A stretch of 64,000 bases of DNA, from NCBI RefSeq assembly GCF_000226955.1, contig NZ_AGFU01000034.1, positions 62,001 to 126,000 on the forward strand. Reading direction: 5' to 3'. Position 1 is the first letter of the stretch; each line of letters begins with the position of its first letter. A program made the position numbers and the translations under genes. Origin of the DNA: Sphingomonas elodea ATCC 31461. Lineage in GTDB: Bacteria; Pseudomonadota; Alphaproteobacteria; Sphingomonadales; Sphingomonadaceae. Below the pieces are notes generated by a model, which saw only the letters and a program-made list of their open reading frames with translations, searched no databases and had not been told where the DNA came from. Of this stretch, positions 25,999-33,899 are shown one piece after another.

Positions 25999-27579
25999 TC
26001 ATTGGTGCGCCAGAGCGGCGATGGCGATCCGCTCCTTCGCCAGCGCGAGCGGCGCGCGGCGATGCGAGACGAGCACCAGCCCGGTGCCCGTCGCATCGAG
26101 CCATTGGCCCAGGCGGCGGACCAGTTCGGCCTCGGTCGCGGCGTCCAGGCCTTCGCTCGGCTCGTCGAGCAGCAGCCAGGGCCGCCGGGCGAGCAGCGCG
26201 CGGGCCAGTGACAGCCGTTTGCGCTCGCCCCCCGAAAGCGTGCCGCCGGCCTCGGCCACCGGCGTGTCGAGCCCGGCGGGCATCGCGGCGACCGTGGCGT
26301 CCAGGCAGGCGATGTGCAGCGCGGCGCGCATTTCGGAGTCGACGATGCCGGGGCGGGCGACGCGGAGATTGTCGGCGATCGAGCCCGCGATCAGCACCGA
26401 ATCCTGCGGCGCGAGAGCGAACTGGCGGCGCAGCGCATCGGCGGTGCAGCGGTCGACCGGCGTGCCGTCCAGGGTGAGCGCATGGACGGGCGCGCGCAGC
26501 CCGGCCAACGCCTCGATAAACCGGGTCTTGCCGGTACCCGAGGCGCCGGTGATCGCGACGCGCGCGCCGGGGGGCAGCGTGCGGCCGTCCAGGCCGATCG
26601 GGCGCGCGGCCGCCTCGATCGGCGGCGGCGGCGCGCGATCGCCGGGCAGTTCGGCCAGCGTTGCGAGGCGGGCGAGGCCCTGTTCGACGCTCGCCTGGCG
26701 CAGCGCCGTGCGGGCGAAGGCGGCCATCGCCTCCACCGACGCGGCGGCGGCGAGCAGCGCCAGCGCGCGGATCGGGGCGGGCCCTTCGGCGAGGGCGAAG
26801 ACCAGGGCGGCGGCCAGCGTGCCATAGCCGGCGAGCAGCCCCGCCACGATGCCGTCGCCCCGCGCCAGCGCCGCGCGGGCGCGGTCGAGCGGGCGGGACA
26901 GGTCGGCGATCGTGTCCGCAACGCGCGGGGCGAGGCCATAGGCGATGATCTCGGGCCGGGCGGCGGCATAGTCGACGAACGCGGTGCGCAGCGCGCCCAG
27001 CGCCTCGGCGGCGTCGGCGGCGGGGCCGGTGGTGAGGCGGCGGGCGGCAAGGGTCAGCAGCGGGGGCAGTGCCGCGAGCAGCAGCGCCAGCGCCAGCGCC
27101 GCCTGCCAGCCGGCAAGGGCCACCAGGGCAACCGCGAACAGCGCGGCGGCGAGGCTGGCGGGGCGGCTGGGTCTGCGGACGACCAGATCCTCCAGCGCCT
27201 CGATATCGCCGATCAGCCGGGCGCTGGCATCGCCGCCGGCAAGGTCGGGCGCGGTGCGGCTGTCCTGCGCGGCGAGCTTGCCGAACAGCGCGCCGCGCAG
27301 GTCCGCCATCGCGGTGAGCGCCGCCTGGTGCGAGAGCAGCCGTTCCCCGTAGCGCCCGGCGGTGCGCAGGATCGCGAGCCCGCGGATCGCCGCGCTGGGG
27401 ATCAGATAGTTGAACGCGGCGGCGGCTGCCGCGCCGCTGGCGCCGGCGATGGCGGCGCCGGTCAGGAACCAGCCGGACAGGGCGAGCAGCAGGATCGCGG
27501 CAAGGCCCGCGATGGTGGCGCAGGCCAGCGCCTGGCGCAGCGTGCGGCGTTCGGGCGCGGCGAGGGGGAAGGGGGTCAC
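25999..27579 (-). CDS. cydC: Thiol reductant ABC exporter subunit CydC
   Basis: A 526-residue half-transporter. Six hydrophobic helices (about 15-280) are followed by an ABC ATPase domain with Walker A ITGASGTGKTRFIEAL, signature GTLSGGERKRLSLARALL and Walker B WLLLDEPSEGLD. With CydD it exports cysteine/glutathione to the periplasm, needed for cytochrome bd assembly. Its start overlaps cydD by 4 bp. It lies back to back with cydABX, which carries the oxidase itself. Confidence 0.92.
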   Translation of the reverse strand: MTPFPLAAPERRTLRQALACATIAGLAAILLLALSGWFLTGAAIAGASGAAAAAAFNYLIPSAAIRGLAILRTAGRYGERLLSHQAALTAMADLRGALFGKLAAQDSRTAPDLAGGDASARLIGDIEALEDLVVRRPSRPASLAAALFAVALVALAGWQAALALALLLAALPPLLTLAARRLTTGPAADAAEALGALRTAFVDYAAARPEIIAYGLAPRVADTIADLSRPLDRARAALARGDGIVAGLLAGYGTLAAALVFALAEGPAPIRALALLAAAASVEAMAAFARTALRQASVEQGLARLATLAELPGDRAPPPPIEAAARPIGLDGRTLPPGARVAITGASGTGKTRFIEALAGLRAPVHALTLDGTPVDRCTADALRRQFALAPQDSVLIAGSIADNLRVARPGIVDSEMRAALHIACLDATVAAMPAGLDTPVAEAGGTLSGGERKRLSLARALLARRPWLLLDEPSEGLDAATEAELVRRLGQWLDATGTGLVLVSHRRAPLALAKERIAIAALAHQ

Positions 27580-29105
27580 AGCGTCACCTTGGCATCGGCT
27601 GCCGCGATCAGGCGCGGATCATGGGTGGCGACGATCACCGCGCGGTCGGCGGCGAGGCCGCGGAGCAGCGCGGTGATCGCGGCGGCGGATTCGTCGTCGA
27701 GATCGGCGGTCGGCTCGTCGGCGAGCAGCAGCGGCCGATCGGCCAGCAGCGCACGGGCAAGGCCGAGGCGCCGTCGCTCGCCGCCGGAAAGGCCGGAGCC
27801 GCGATGGTCGAGCGGCAGGTCGAGGCTCGCGCCCCGGCCGGCGAGCATCGGCGTCAGGCCGACGCGATCGATCGCCGCGAGAATCGCGGCGTCGGTCGCG
27901 TGCGGCGCGGCGAGGGCCAGGTTGTCGCGCAGCGTTCCGGGCAGGATGAGGGGGTGTTGCGCGGCCCAGGCGATGCCGCCGGGTGCCGCTGCGGTCAGCG
28001 TTCCGCTGCTCGGCACGATCTGCCCGGCAATGGCGGCGAGCAGGCTCGTCTTGCCGCTGCCGGTCGGTCCGGTCAGCGCCAGCATCCCGGTGGTACCGAT
28101 CGACAGGCTGACCGGCCCGACCGTGCGACCGGGCCAGGCGATCCCTACGTCGCGCGCCGCGATCCCGGCGAACATGCCCGGTTCGGCGGCAGGGGGCGGA
28201 AGGTGCGGCACCGCCGCGATCGCGGTGCGCGCCGCCTCGCCCAGCTGCTTGTCGTGATAGGCGGCCGCCAGCCGGCGCATCGGCAGGTAGAATTCGGGCG
28301 CCATCGCCAGCGCGAAAAAGGCTTCGCGCAGCGTCAGCGTCTCCGGGCTGGGGAAGGGGAGGAGGCCGAGCAGGCCGAACCCGCAATAGACCGCGACCAG
28401 CGCCACCGCGAGCGCCGAGAAGAATTCCAGCACCGCGCTCGACAGGAAGGCGACGCGCAGCACCGCCACGGTGCGGTTCGCCACCTCGCGGGTGGCGGCG
28501 CCCACCTGGCGGGCGATCCGCTCCTCCGCAGCAAAGTGGCGCAGGATCGGCAGCGTGCGGACCCGATCGACGAACAGGTCGGACAGGTCGCCCAGCGCCT
28601 CCAGCTGACGTTCGGACGCGCGCTTGGCGGCGGTGCCGGCGAGGATCATGCCGAACACAAAGGGCACCAGCGTGCCGATCAGGATGCCCGCAGCGACCAG
28701 GCTGGCGCAGGCGATGATCGCTACCGCCGCCAGCGGTGCGGCGGCGGCGGCCACGCGGGCCGGCACGAAGCGCGTTTCATAGCCTTCGATCGTCGCGACA
28801 TGATCGATCGCCAGCACGGCGGACTGGCCGCTCGATGGCGCGGCGCCGCTGCCGAGCAGTTGTTCGACCAGGCCGCGGCGGAGCGGCGCGGTGCTCGCCT
28901 GCGCGCCGCGCACCGCCAGCACCGGCACGGCCCAGGCGGTGGCGGCGCGGACCAGCCCGCCGGCCAGCATCGCCGCGAACGCCGCGCCGGGCACGGGCTG
29001 CCCGGCGGCTGCGGCGGCCACGCCGTCCGCGATGCCCCAGGCGAACAGCGCCGCCCCGCCCAAGTCGATGATCCAGGCGAGCCCGGCCTGTTTTTGAAGC
29101 GCCAT
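27576..29105 (-). CDS. cydD: Thiol reductant ABC exporter subunit CydD
   Basis: A 509-residue half-transporter with an N-terminal six-helix domain and a C-terminal ATPase: Walker A LTGPTGSGKTSLLAAIAG, signature GSGLSGGERRRLGLARALL, Walker B LLLADEPTADLD and switch VIVATHDPRLI. I chose the ATG at 29105 (MALQKQAGLAWIIDLGG); a longer frame to 29333 runs into the cydA region on the other strand and is not protein-like. No clear ribosome-binding site precedes it. It partners CydC in exporting thiols for bd oxidase maturation. It is divergent from cydA (118 bp apart). Confidence 0.92.
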   Translation of the reverse strand: MALQKQAGLAWIIDLGGAALFAWGIADGVAAAAAGQPVPGAAFAAMLAGGLVRAATAWAVPVLAVRGAQASTAPLRRGLVEQLLGSGAAPSSGQSAVLAIDHVATIEGYETRFVPARVAAAAAPLAAVAIIACASLVAAGILIGTLVPFVFGMILAGTAAKRASERQLEALGDLSDLFVDRVRTLPILRHFAAEERIARQVGAATREVANRTVAVLRVAFLSSAVLEFFSALAVALVAVYCGFGLLGLLPFPSPETLTLREAFFALAMAPEFYLPMRRLAAAYHDKQLGEAARTAIAAVPHLPPPAAEPGMFAGIAARDVGIAWPGRTVGPVSLSIGTTGMLALTGPTGSGKTSLLAAIAGQIVPSSGTLTAAAPGGIAWAAQHPLILPGTLRDNLALAAPHATDAAILAAIDRVGLTPMLAGRGASLDLPLDHRGSGLSGGERRRLGLARALLADRPLLLADEPTADLDDESAAAITALLRGLAADRAVIVATHDPRLIAAADAKVTL

Positions 29106-29223
29106 ATGAGACAATTTGTACAAGCGATTTCGGCACTGCAACGGAATAGGGGATGTTCCGCATAGGCGGTGGCGCCACCGAAGCCTAGGCCGCGAACACC
29201 GGCTCTTTGCTGAGGACAAAACT

Positions 29224-30804
29224 ATGGATATGGCAGTCGTAGAGCTGTCGCGCCTGCAATTCGCGCTGACAGCGATGTACCACTTCCTGTTCGTGCCGTT
29301 GACGCTGGGCCTTTCCTTCATCCTCGTGATCACGGAAAGCGTCTATGTCGTCACCGATCGCCCGATCTGGAGGGATATCACCCGATTCTGGGCCAAGCTA
29401 TTTGGCATCAACTTCGTTCTCGGTGTCGCAACCGGGCTGACGATGGAATTCGAATTCGGGACCAACTGGTCCTATTACTCGCACTATGTGGGCGACATCT
29501 TCGGCGCGCCGCTGGCGATCGAGGGGCTGATGGCCTTCTTCCTCGAAGCCACGTTCGTCGGCCTGATGTTCTTCGGCTGGGACCGCCTTTCGAAGCGCCA
29601 GCATCTGATGGTGACCTTCCTCACCGCGTTGGGCACCAATCTGTCCGCGTTGTGGATCCTGGTCGCGAACGGCTGGATGCAGCACCCGGCGGGTGCGGTG
29701 TTCAACGCCGACACGATGCGCATGGAAGTCACCGATTTCATGGCGGTGATCTTCAATCCGGTCGCCCAGGCGAAGTTCGTCCACACGGTGAGCGCCGGCT
29801 ATGTCTGCGCCAGCGTGTTCGTGCTCGGCGTCTCGGCATACTACCTGCTCCGCGGGCGGCATTTGGAGCTCGCCAAGCGCAGCTTCGCGGTAGCGGCGGC
29901 GTTCGGCCTGGCGGCCTCGCTGTCGGTCGTCGTGCTCGGCGACGAGAGCGGCTATGCGCTGACCGACAACCAGAAGATGAAGCTCGCCGCGATCGAGGCC
30001 GAATGGCACACCGAGGCGGCACCGGCCGGCATCACCGTGTTCGGCTTCCCCTCGAACCAGGGTCGCGAGACGCTGTTCCAGGTGAAGGTGCCCTATGTGC
30101 TGGGCCTGATCGGCACGCGCAGCCTGACCGGCCAGGTGGAAGGCATCTATCCGCTGGTGGGCAAGGCCCGGCTGCGGATCGAGAACGGCCTGATCGCCTA
30201 TGATGCGTTGCAGACGCTGAAGACCGATCGCACCAACATCGCCGCCCGGGCGAAGTTCGAGGCGACCAAGGGCGATCTCGGCTATGCCCTGCTGCTGAAG
30301 CGCTGGGTCGCCGATCCGCGCCAGGCCAGTGCCACCCAGAAGGATCGCGCCGCCTGGTCGACCGTTCCCAACGTGCCGGCGGTGTTCTGGCTGTTCCGCG
30401 GCATGGCGGCGCTCGGCTTCTTCTTCATCGCCTTCTTCGCCGCCGCGATCTACTATGCCAATTCGCGCCGCTTCCACCGAAAGTGGTTCCTGCGCACCGC
30501 GATGTGGATCATCCCGCTGCCCTGGATCGCGATCGAATTCGGCTGGGTCGTCGCCGAAGTGGGGCGCCAGCCCTGGGCGGTGGACGGCGTGCTGCCGACC
30601 TTCCTCGCGACTTCGAGCCTGACCGTGCCCGCCTTGTGGACCACGATCATCGGCTTCACCGCGATCTATGGCCTGATGGCGGTGATCGAGTTCCGGCTGA
30701 TGCTGGCGGCGATCAAGCACGGCCCGGAAACCTACACGCCCTGGCAGCCCCGCCACGATGCGGTGCCCGAGCCGCGGCCGCTCCATGCCGTTCCCGCGGA
30801 ATGA
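29224..30804 (+). CDS. cydA: Cytochrome bd ubiquinol oxidase subunit I
   Basis: A 526-residue multi-helix membrane protein. The N-terminus VELSRLQFALTAMYHFLFVP contains a haem-ligand-region His. FEFGTNWSYYSHYVGDIFGAPLAIEGLMAFFLEATF carries further haem-site residues (split here: GTNWSYYSHYVGD and GLMAFFLEATF), and GRQPWAVDGVLPT closes the quinol site. Length fits subunits with the long Q-loop of the E. coli CydA type. It oxidises ubiquinol and reduces O2 with high affinity. The ATG at 29224 has GAGGA 7 bases upstream. It is first in cydABX. Confidence 0.97.
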   Translation: MDMAVVELSRLQFALTAMYHFLFVPLTLGLSFILVITESVYVVTDRPIWRDITRFWAKLFGINFVLGVATGLTMEFEFGTNWSYYSHYVGDIFGAPLAIEGLMAFFLEATFVGLMFFGWDRLSKRQHLMVTFLTALGTNLSALWILVANGWMQHPAGAVFNADTMRMEVTDFMAVIFNPVAQAKFVHTVSAGYVCASVFVLGVSAYYLLRGRHLELAKRSFAVAAAFGLAASLSVVVLGDESGYALTDNQKMKLAAIEAEWHTEAAPAGITVFGFPSNQGRETLFQVKVPYVLGLIGTRSLTGQVEGIYPLVGKARLRIENGLIAYDALQTLKTDRTNIAARAKFEATKGDLGYALLLKRWVADPRQASATQKDRAAWSTVPNVPAVFWLFRGMAALGFFFIAFFAAAIYYANSRRFHRKWFLRTAMWIIPLPWIAIEFGWVVAEVGRQPWAVDGVLPTFLATSSLTVPALWTTIIGFTAIYGLMAVIEFRLMLAAIKHGPETYTPWQPRHDAVPEPRPLHAVPAE

Positions 30805-30825
30805 GCGCGAGCAAGGAGAAAGAAC

Positions 30826-31974
30826 ATGTCCATCCCGCTCGATTATGAAATCCTGCGCCTGATCTGGTGGGCGCTGCTGGGGGTGCTGCTGATCGGCTTC
30901 GCGCTGACCGACGGCTTCGACCTGGGGACGGCGGCGCTGCTGCCGTTCGTGGGGCGCACCGATGAAGAGCGCCGCATGGTGATCAATACCGTCGGGCCGA
31001 CCTGGGAAGGCAACCAGGTGTGGTTCATCCTGGGGGGCGGCGCGATCTTCGCCGCCTGGCCGTTCGTCTATGCGGTCAGCTTCTCGGGCTTCTACCTTGC
31101 GATGTTCCTGGTGCTCGCCGCGCTGATCCTGCGGCCGGTGGGCTTCAAATATCGTTCGAAGCATGCCGATGCCGGCTGGCGCGCGCGCTGGGACTGGGCG
31201 TTGTTCCTGGGCGGCTTCGTACCCGCCCTGGTGTTCGGGGTCGCGGTCGGCAACGTGCTGCTCGGCGCGCCCTTCCGCCTCGATAGCGATCTGCGCTCGT
31301 TCTATGAAGGCACGCTGCTCGGCCTGTTCACCCCGTTTACGCTGATCACCGGGCTGTTGTCGGTGGCGATGCTGATGTTGCACGGTGCCGGCTGGCTGAG
31401 CCTCAAGGCGGAGCAGGGCCCGGTGGTGGCGCGTGCACAGCGCTACGGTACCATCGCCGCGATCCTTTCGATCCTGCTGTTCGCGGTGGGCGGCGCGTTC
31501 ATCGCCTATGGGGACATGGGGTATCGACTGGTCGGCGTGGTCGATACCAACGGTCCCTCCAACCCCCACCTGATCCAGGCGGTGAAGGCACCGGGGGCGT
31601 GGCTCGCTAACTATGGCGCGCATCCCTGGATGCTGGCGGCACCGCTGCTCGGCTTCCTGGGGCCTGTGCTGGCGCTGATCGGCATCCGCAGCCGTAGCGG
31701 CACGTTGGTGTTCACCGGTTCGTCGCTGGCGAATATCGGCATAATCGCGACGGTCGGCTTGTCGATGTTCCCGTTCATTCTGCCGAGCGCGATCGATCCC
31801 GCTTCCAGCCTCACGGCCTGGAACGCCTCGTCGAGCCACCTCACGCTGTTCATCATGCTGGTGTGCACGCTGGTCTTCCTGCCGATCGTGCTCGCCTACA
31901 CCGCCTGGGTGTACAAGGTGATGTTCGGACGCGTGACTCGGGAAGAGCTGCGCCTCAACCCCGATCTCTACTGA
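30826..31974 (+). CDS. cydB: Cytochrome bd ubiquinol oxidase subunit II
   Basis: A 382-residue membrane protein with the CydB N-terminus LIWWALLGVLLIGFALTDGF and NTVGPTWEGNQVWFILGGGA, both strong family blocks, and several further hydrophobic helices. It pairs with CydA to form the bd oxidase. An AAGGAG site lies upstream of the ATG at 30826. It is 21 bp after cydA and 12 bp before cydX. Confidence 0.97.
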   Translation: MSIPLDYEILRLIWWALLGVLLIGFALTDGFDLGTAALLPFVGRTDEERRMVINTVGPTWEGNQVWFILGGGAIFAAWPFVYAVSFSGFYLAMFLVLAALILRPVGFKYRSKHADAGWRARWDWALFLGGFVPALVFGVAVGNVLLGAPFRLDSDLRSFYEGTLLGLFTPFTLITGLLSVAMLMLHGAGWLSLKAEQGPVVARAQRYGTIAAILSILLFAVGGAFIAYGDMGYRLVGVVDTNGPSNPHLIQAVKAPGAWLANYGAHPWMLAAPLLGFLGPVLALIGIRSRSGTLVFTGSSLANIGIIATVGLSMFPFILPSAIDPASSLTAWNASSSHLTLFIMLVCTLVFLPIVLAYTAWVYKVMFGRVTREELRLNPDLY

Positions 31975-31986
31975 GGAGTGAACTCG

Positions 31987-32103
31987 ATGTGGTATTTCGC
32001 CTGGATCCTGGGAACCAGCCTCGCCGTCGCGGTCGCCGTGCTCAATGGCATCTGGCACGAGTTCCATTCGGACCCCGCGAGCGACCTGACGGTCCTCGAC
32101 TGA
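31987..32103 (+). CDS. cydX: Cytochrome bd oxidase small subunit CydX
   Basis: A 38-residue single-helix protein starting MWYFAWILGTSLAVAVAVLN, the typical CydX beginning (MWYF.WILG), followed by NGIWHEFHSD and an acidic tail. CydX stabilises the CydAB haem centres. A GAGGAG site overlaps the end of cydB and lies about 10 bases before the ATG. It is followed 53 bp later by a strong bidirectional terminator. Confidence 0.92.
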   Translation: MWYFAWILGTSLAVAVAVLNGIWHEFHSDPASDLTVLD

Positions 32104-32156
32104 ACGGCAGGCGCGGGGCGGCGCCGCGGCGCACGCCCCGCATCGGCGGTACGATA

Positions 32157-32192
32157 AAAAGGCGGCGAACCCTTTCCGGTTCGCCGCCTTTT
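32157..32192. terminator. Bidirectional Rho-independent terminator
   Basis: A stem of 11 perfect GC-rich pairs (32161-32171 with 32178-32188), flanked by AAAA on the left and TTTT on the right. It therefore serves both cydABX (plus) and the 52-aa gene (minus). Confidence 0.92.
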
Positions 32193-32203
32193 ACAATGCT
32201 GGA

Positions 32204-32362
32204 TTACATCGGGTCGCCGGCGGCGCGACGTTCGAAGATCGCCGCCAGTTCGAGGTGCAGCCGCTTGTGGCGCTCGTTCGGCGCACGCTCCGCGCGATCC
32301 CGCTCCTGCTCGGCACGCAGGCGGAAATGGCTTTCAAGAGGGGCCGTTTGTTGGGCGTTCAT
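32204..32362 (-). CDS. Small hydrophilic protein of 52 residues, function unknown
   Basis: The frame runs from ATG (32362) to TAA (32204) and reads MNAQQTAPLESHFRLRAEQE, then RDRAERAPNERHKRLHLELA and AAIFERRAAGDPM. It is highly charged and predicted almost entirely helical, with no hydrophobic segment. Its stop falls 12 bp before the bidirectional terminator, which supports a real transcript. An in-frame ATG 9 bp upstream (32371) is an alternative start. I do not recognise it. The regular Arg/Glu spacing suggests a nucleic-acid-binding or partner-binding helix, but that is speculation. Confidence 0.65.
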   Translation of the reverse strand: MNAQQTAPLESHFRLRAEQERDRAERAPNERHKRLHLELAAIFERRAAGDPM

Positions 32363-32702
32363 CAAATCCATCTCGACGGAAGTGCGACTCGTTCGCAGGG
32401 AATGTGGTCCTAAGGCGGTCCGGCCGCCATTCCGTAGAAATCACGGTCTGTGCCGATACGGCACGGTTACGACTCGGAGCCGGTCTCGCGTCCTGGTGCA
32501 CAACAGCGTGCGATAAGTATCGGTATAGAATATCAATTCAGTGAGACACTTGGTTGTGGTGACGGTCTCCTGAGACTTTTCGGTCACAGCCCAACCTGAA
32601 AATTTCGTCGGGGCACGAACCTCGATGCGTCGCGTCCGACAGGAACTGTCCTCCGCGCAGCGGGGTTGAGGGATCATTTCCGACGCTTTCAGGAGCCGAT
32701 TC
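32363..32702. other. Intergenic region of 340 bp
   Basis: Lies between the divergent 52-aa and mechanosensitive-channel genes and should hold both promoters. It is less GC-rich around 32505-32560. An open minus-strand frame crossing it shows no coding character. No RNA gene or repeat was recognised. Confidence 0.5.
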
Positions 32703-33785
32703 TTGCAGCGATTCATCGCCGATCTGCCCGGCTGGGTGACAAGCATCGCGGTCGTTGCCGCCGCGATCCTCGTGGCGTTGCTGGTCCACCGCATGATCTT
32801 CGCGCTGGCGCGGCGGGCGTCGATGCGCACGCGCAGCCAGCTCGACGACATCGTCATCCGCCGGCTGTACCGGCCGGGGCGCTGGCTGCTGATGGCGATC
32901 GCGCTGTCCTTCGTCCAGCCTGGGCTGGATCTGGGCGAGAGCGGCACCCGCGCCTGGGCGCAAGGTGCCGGGCTGCTGGTGCCCGGGCTGATCGGCTGGA
33001 TGCTGGTCGCGCTGCTGGGCGTGCTGTTCGACTGGATCTTGCTGCGCGCCGATGTGAGCGTGGCGGACAATCTGCGCGCCCGCCGGTGGCGAACCCGTGC
33101 CTCGATCCTGCGCCGGATCATTCTGTTCGTGGTGCTGGCGATCACCTTCTGCCTGATGCTGATGAGCATCCCCAGCGTGCGCAGCATCGGCGTGACGCTG
33201 ATCGCCTCGGCCGGCCTCGCCGCGCTGGCGGTGGGCGCCGCCGCGCAGCCGGCGCTGAAGAACCTGATCGCCGGCATCCAGATGGCGTTTTCCGAGCCGA
33301 TTCGCCTCGACGACGTGGTGATCGTGGAGGGCGAATGGGGGCGGATCGAGGATATCCGCCTGACCTATGTCGTGGTGCGGCTGTGGGACGAGCGGCGGCT
33401 GGTGGTGCCCGTCTCCCAGTTTCTCGAAAAGAGCTTTCAGAACTGGACGCGCGAGACCAGCCAGCTGCTCGGCAGCGTGTTCTGGTATCTCGACCCCGCC
33501 GCCGACATCCCCCGGCTGCGCGCCAAAATGGAGGAGCTGGTGAAGGCCAATCCGCGCTGGGACGGGCGCTTCTGCAACCTCCAGGTAACCGACGTGAAGC
33601 CCGAGGCGATCGAGGTGCGCGGGCTGATGACCGCCAAGGATGCCTCGACCGCCTTCGACCTGCGCTGCGACATCCGCGAGGGGCTGCTCGCCTATATCCG
33701 GCAGGAGATGCCCGAGGCGCTGGTTCGCGCCCGCGGGCTGCTGGAGTTTAAGCCACCGCGCGTGGAGAGCGACTCCTTATTCTAG
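32703..33785 (+). CDS. Mechanosensitive ion channel family protein (MscS type)
   Basis: A 360-residue protein. Four to five N-terminal membrane helices are followed by the pore-lining helix region (VTLIASAGLAALAVGAAAQP, then ALKNLIAGIQMAFSEPIRLDD), the Sm-like beta domain (DDVVIVEGEWGRIEDI, LVVPVSQFLEKSF) and a C-terminal alpha/beta domain. It opens under membrane tension to release solutes. The start is the TTG at 32703, with AGGAG 8 bases upstream. It is longer than E. coli MscS (286). It is next to the trehalose operon, and both fit osmotic stress. Confidence 0.9.
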   Translation: MQRFIADLPGWVTSIAVVAAAILVALLVHRMIFALARRASMRTRSQLDDIVIRRLYRPGRWLLMAIALSFVQPGLDLGESGTRAWAQGAGLLVPGLIGWMLVALLGVLFDWILLRADVSVADNLRARRWRTRASILRRIILFVVLAITFCLMLMSIPSVRSIGVTLIASAGLAALAVGAAAQPALKNLIAGIQMAFSEPIRLDDVVIVEGEWGRIEDIRLTYVVVRLWDERRLVVPVSQFLEKSFQNWTRETSQLLGSVFWYLDPAADIPRLRAKMEELVKANPRWDGRFCNLQVTDVKPEAIEVRGLMTAKDASTAFDLRCDIREGLLAYIRQEMPEALVRARGLLEFKPPRVESDSLF

Positions 33786-33788
33786 AGC

Positions 33789-33883
33789 CGTCCTCCCGGC
33801 GGAAGCCGGGATCCAGTCGCCGCTCCGCCGCAGCAAGCGCCTTGACGGAGCCCCCAATGGATCCCGGCTTTCGCCGGGATGAC
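33789..33883. repeat. Paired interspersed palindromic repeats, copies 2 and 3
   Basis: Two inverted units, 33789-33813 (variant, CTCCCGGCGGAAGCCGGGAT) and 33858-33883 (ATCCCGGCTTTCGCCGGGAT), separated by about 45 bp. The second is the same unit as at 23476-23501. The pair sits between the convergent mscS-type gene and otsA, an arrangement like a BIME of REP sequences. Confidence 0.8.
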
Positions 33884-33899
33884 GGGATGAGTCTTGGTA

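Noticed and set aside
26314-28257. A 647-codon plus-strand frame opposite cydC-cydD
   Set aside because: A shadow of two ABC transporter genes with complete Walker and signature motifs.
29398-32067. An 889-codon open frame antisense to cydA-cydB
   Set aside because: Its translation is rich in His/Arg/Gln/Gly without domains and mirrors strong cydAB coding. Such frames arise from the high third-position GC of the real genes.
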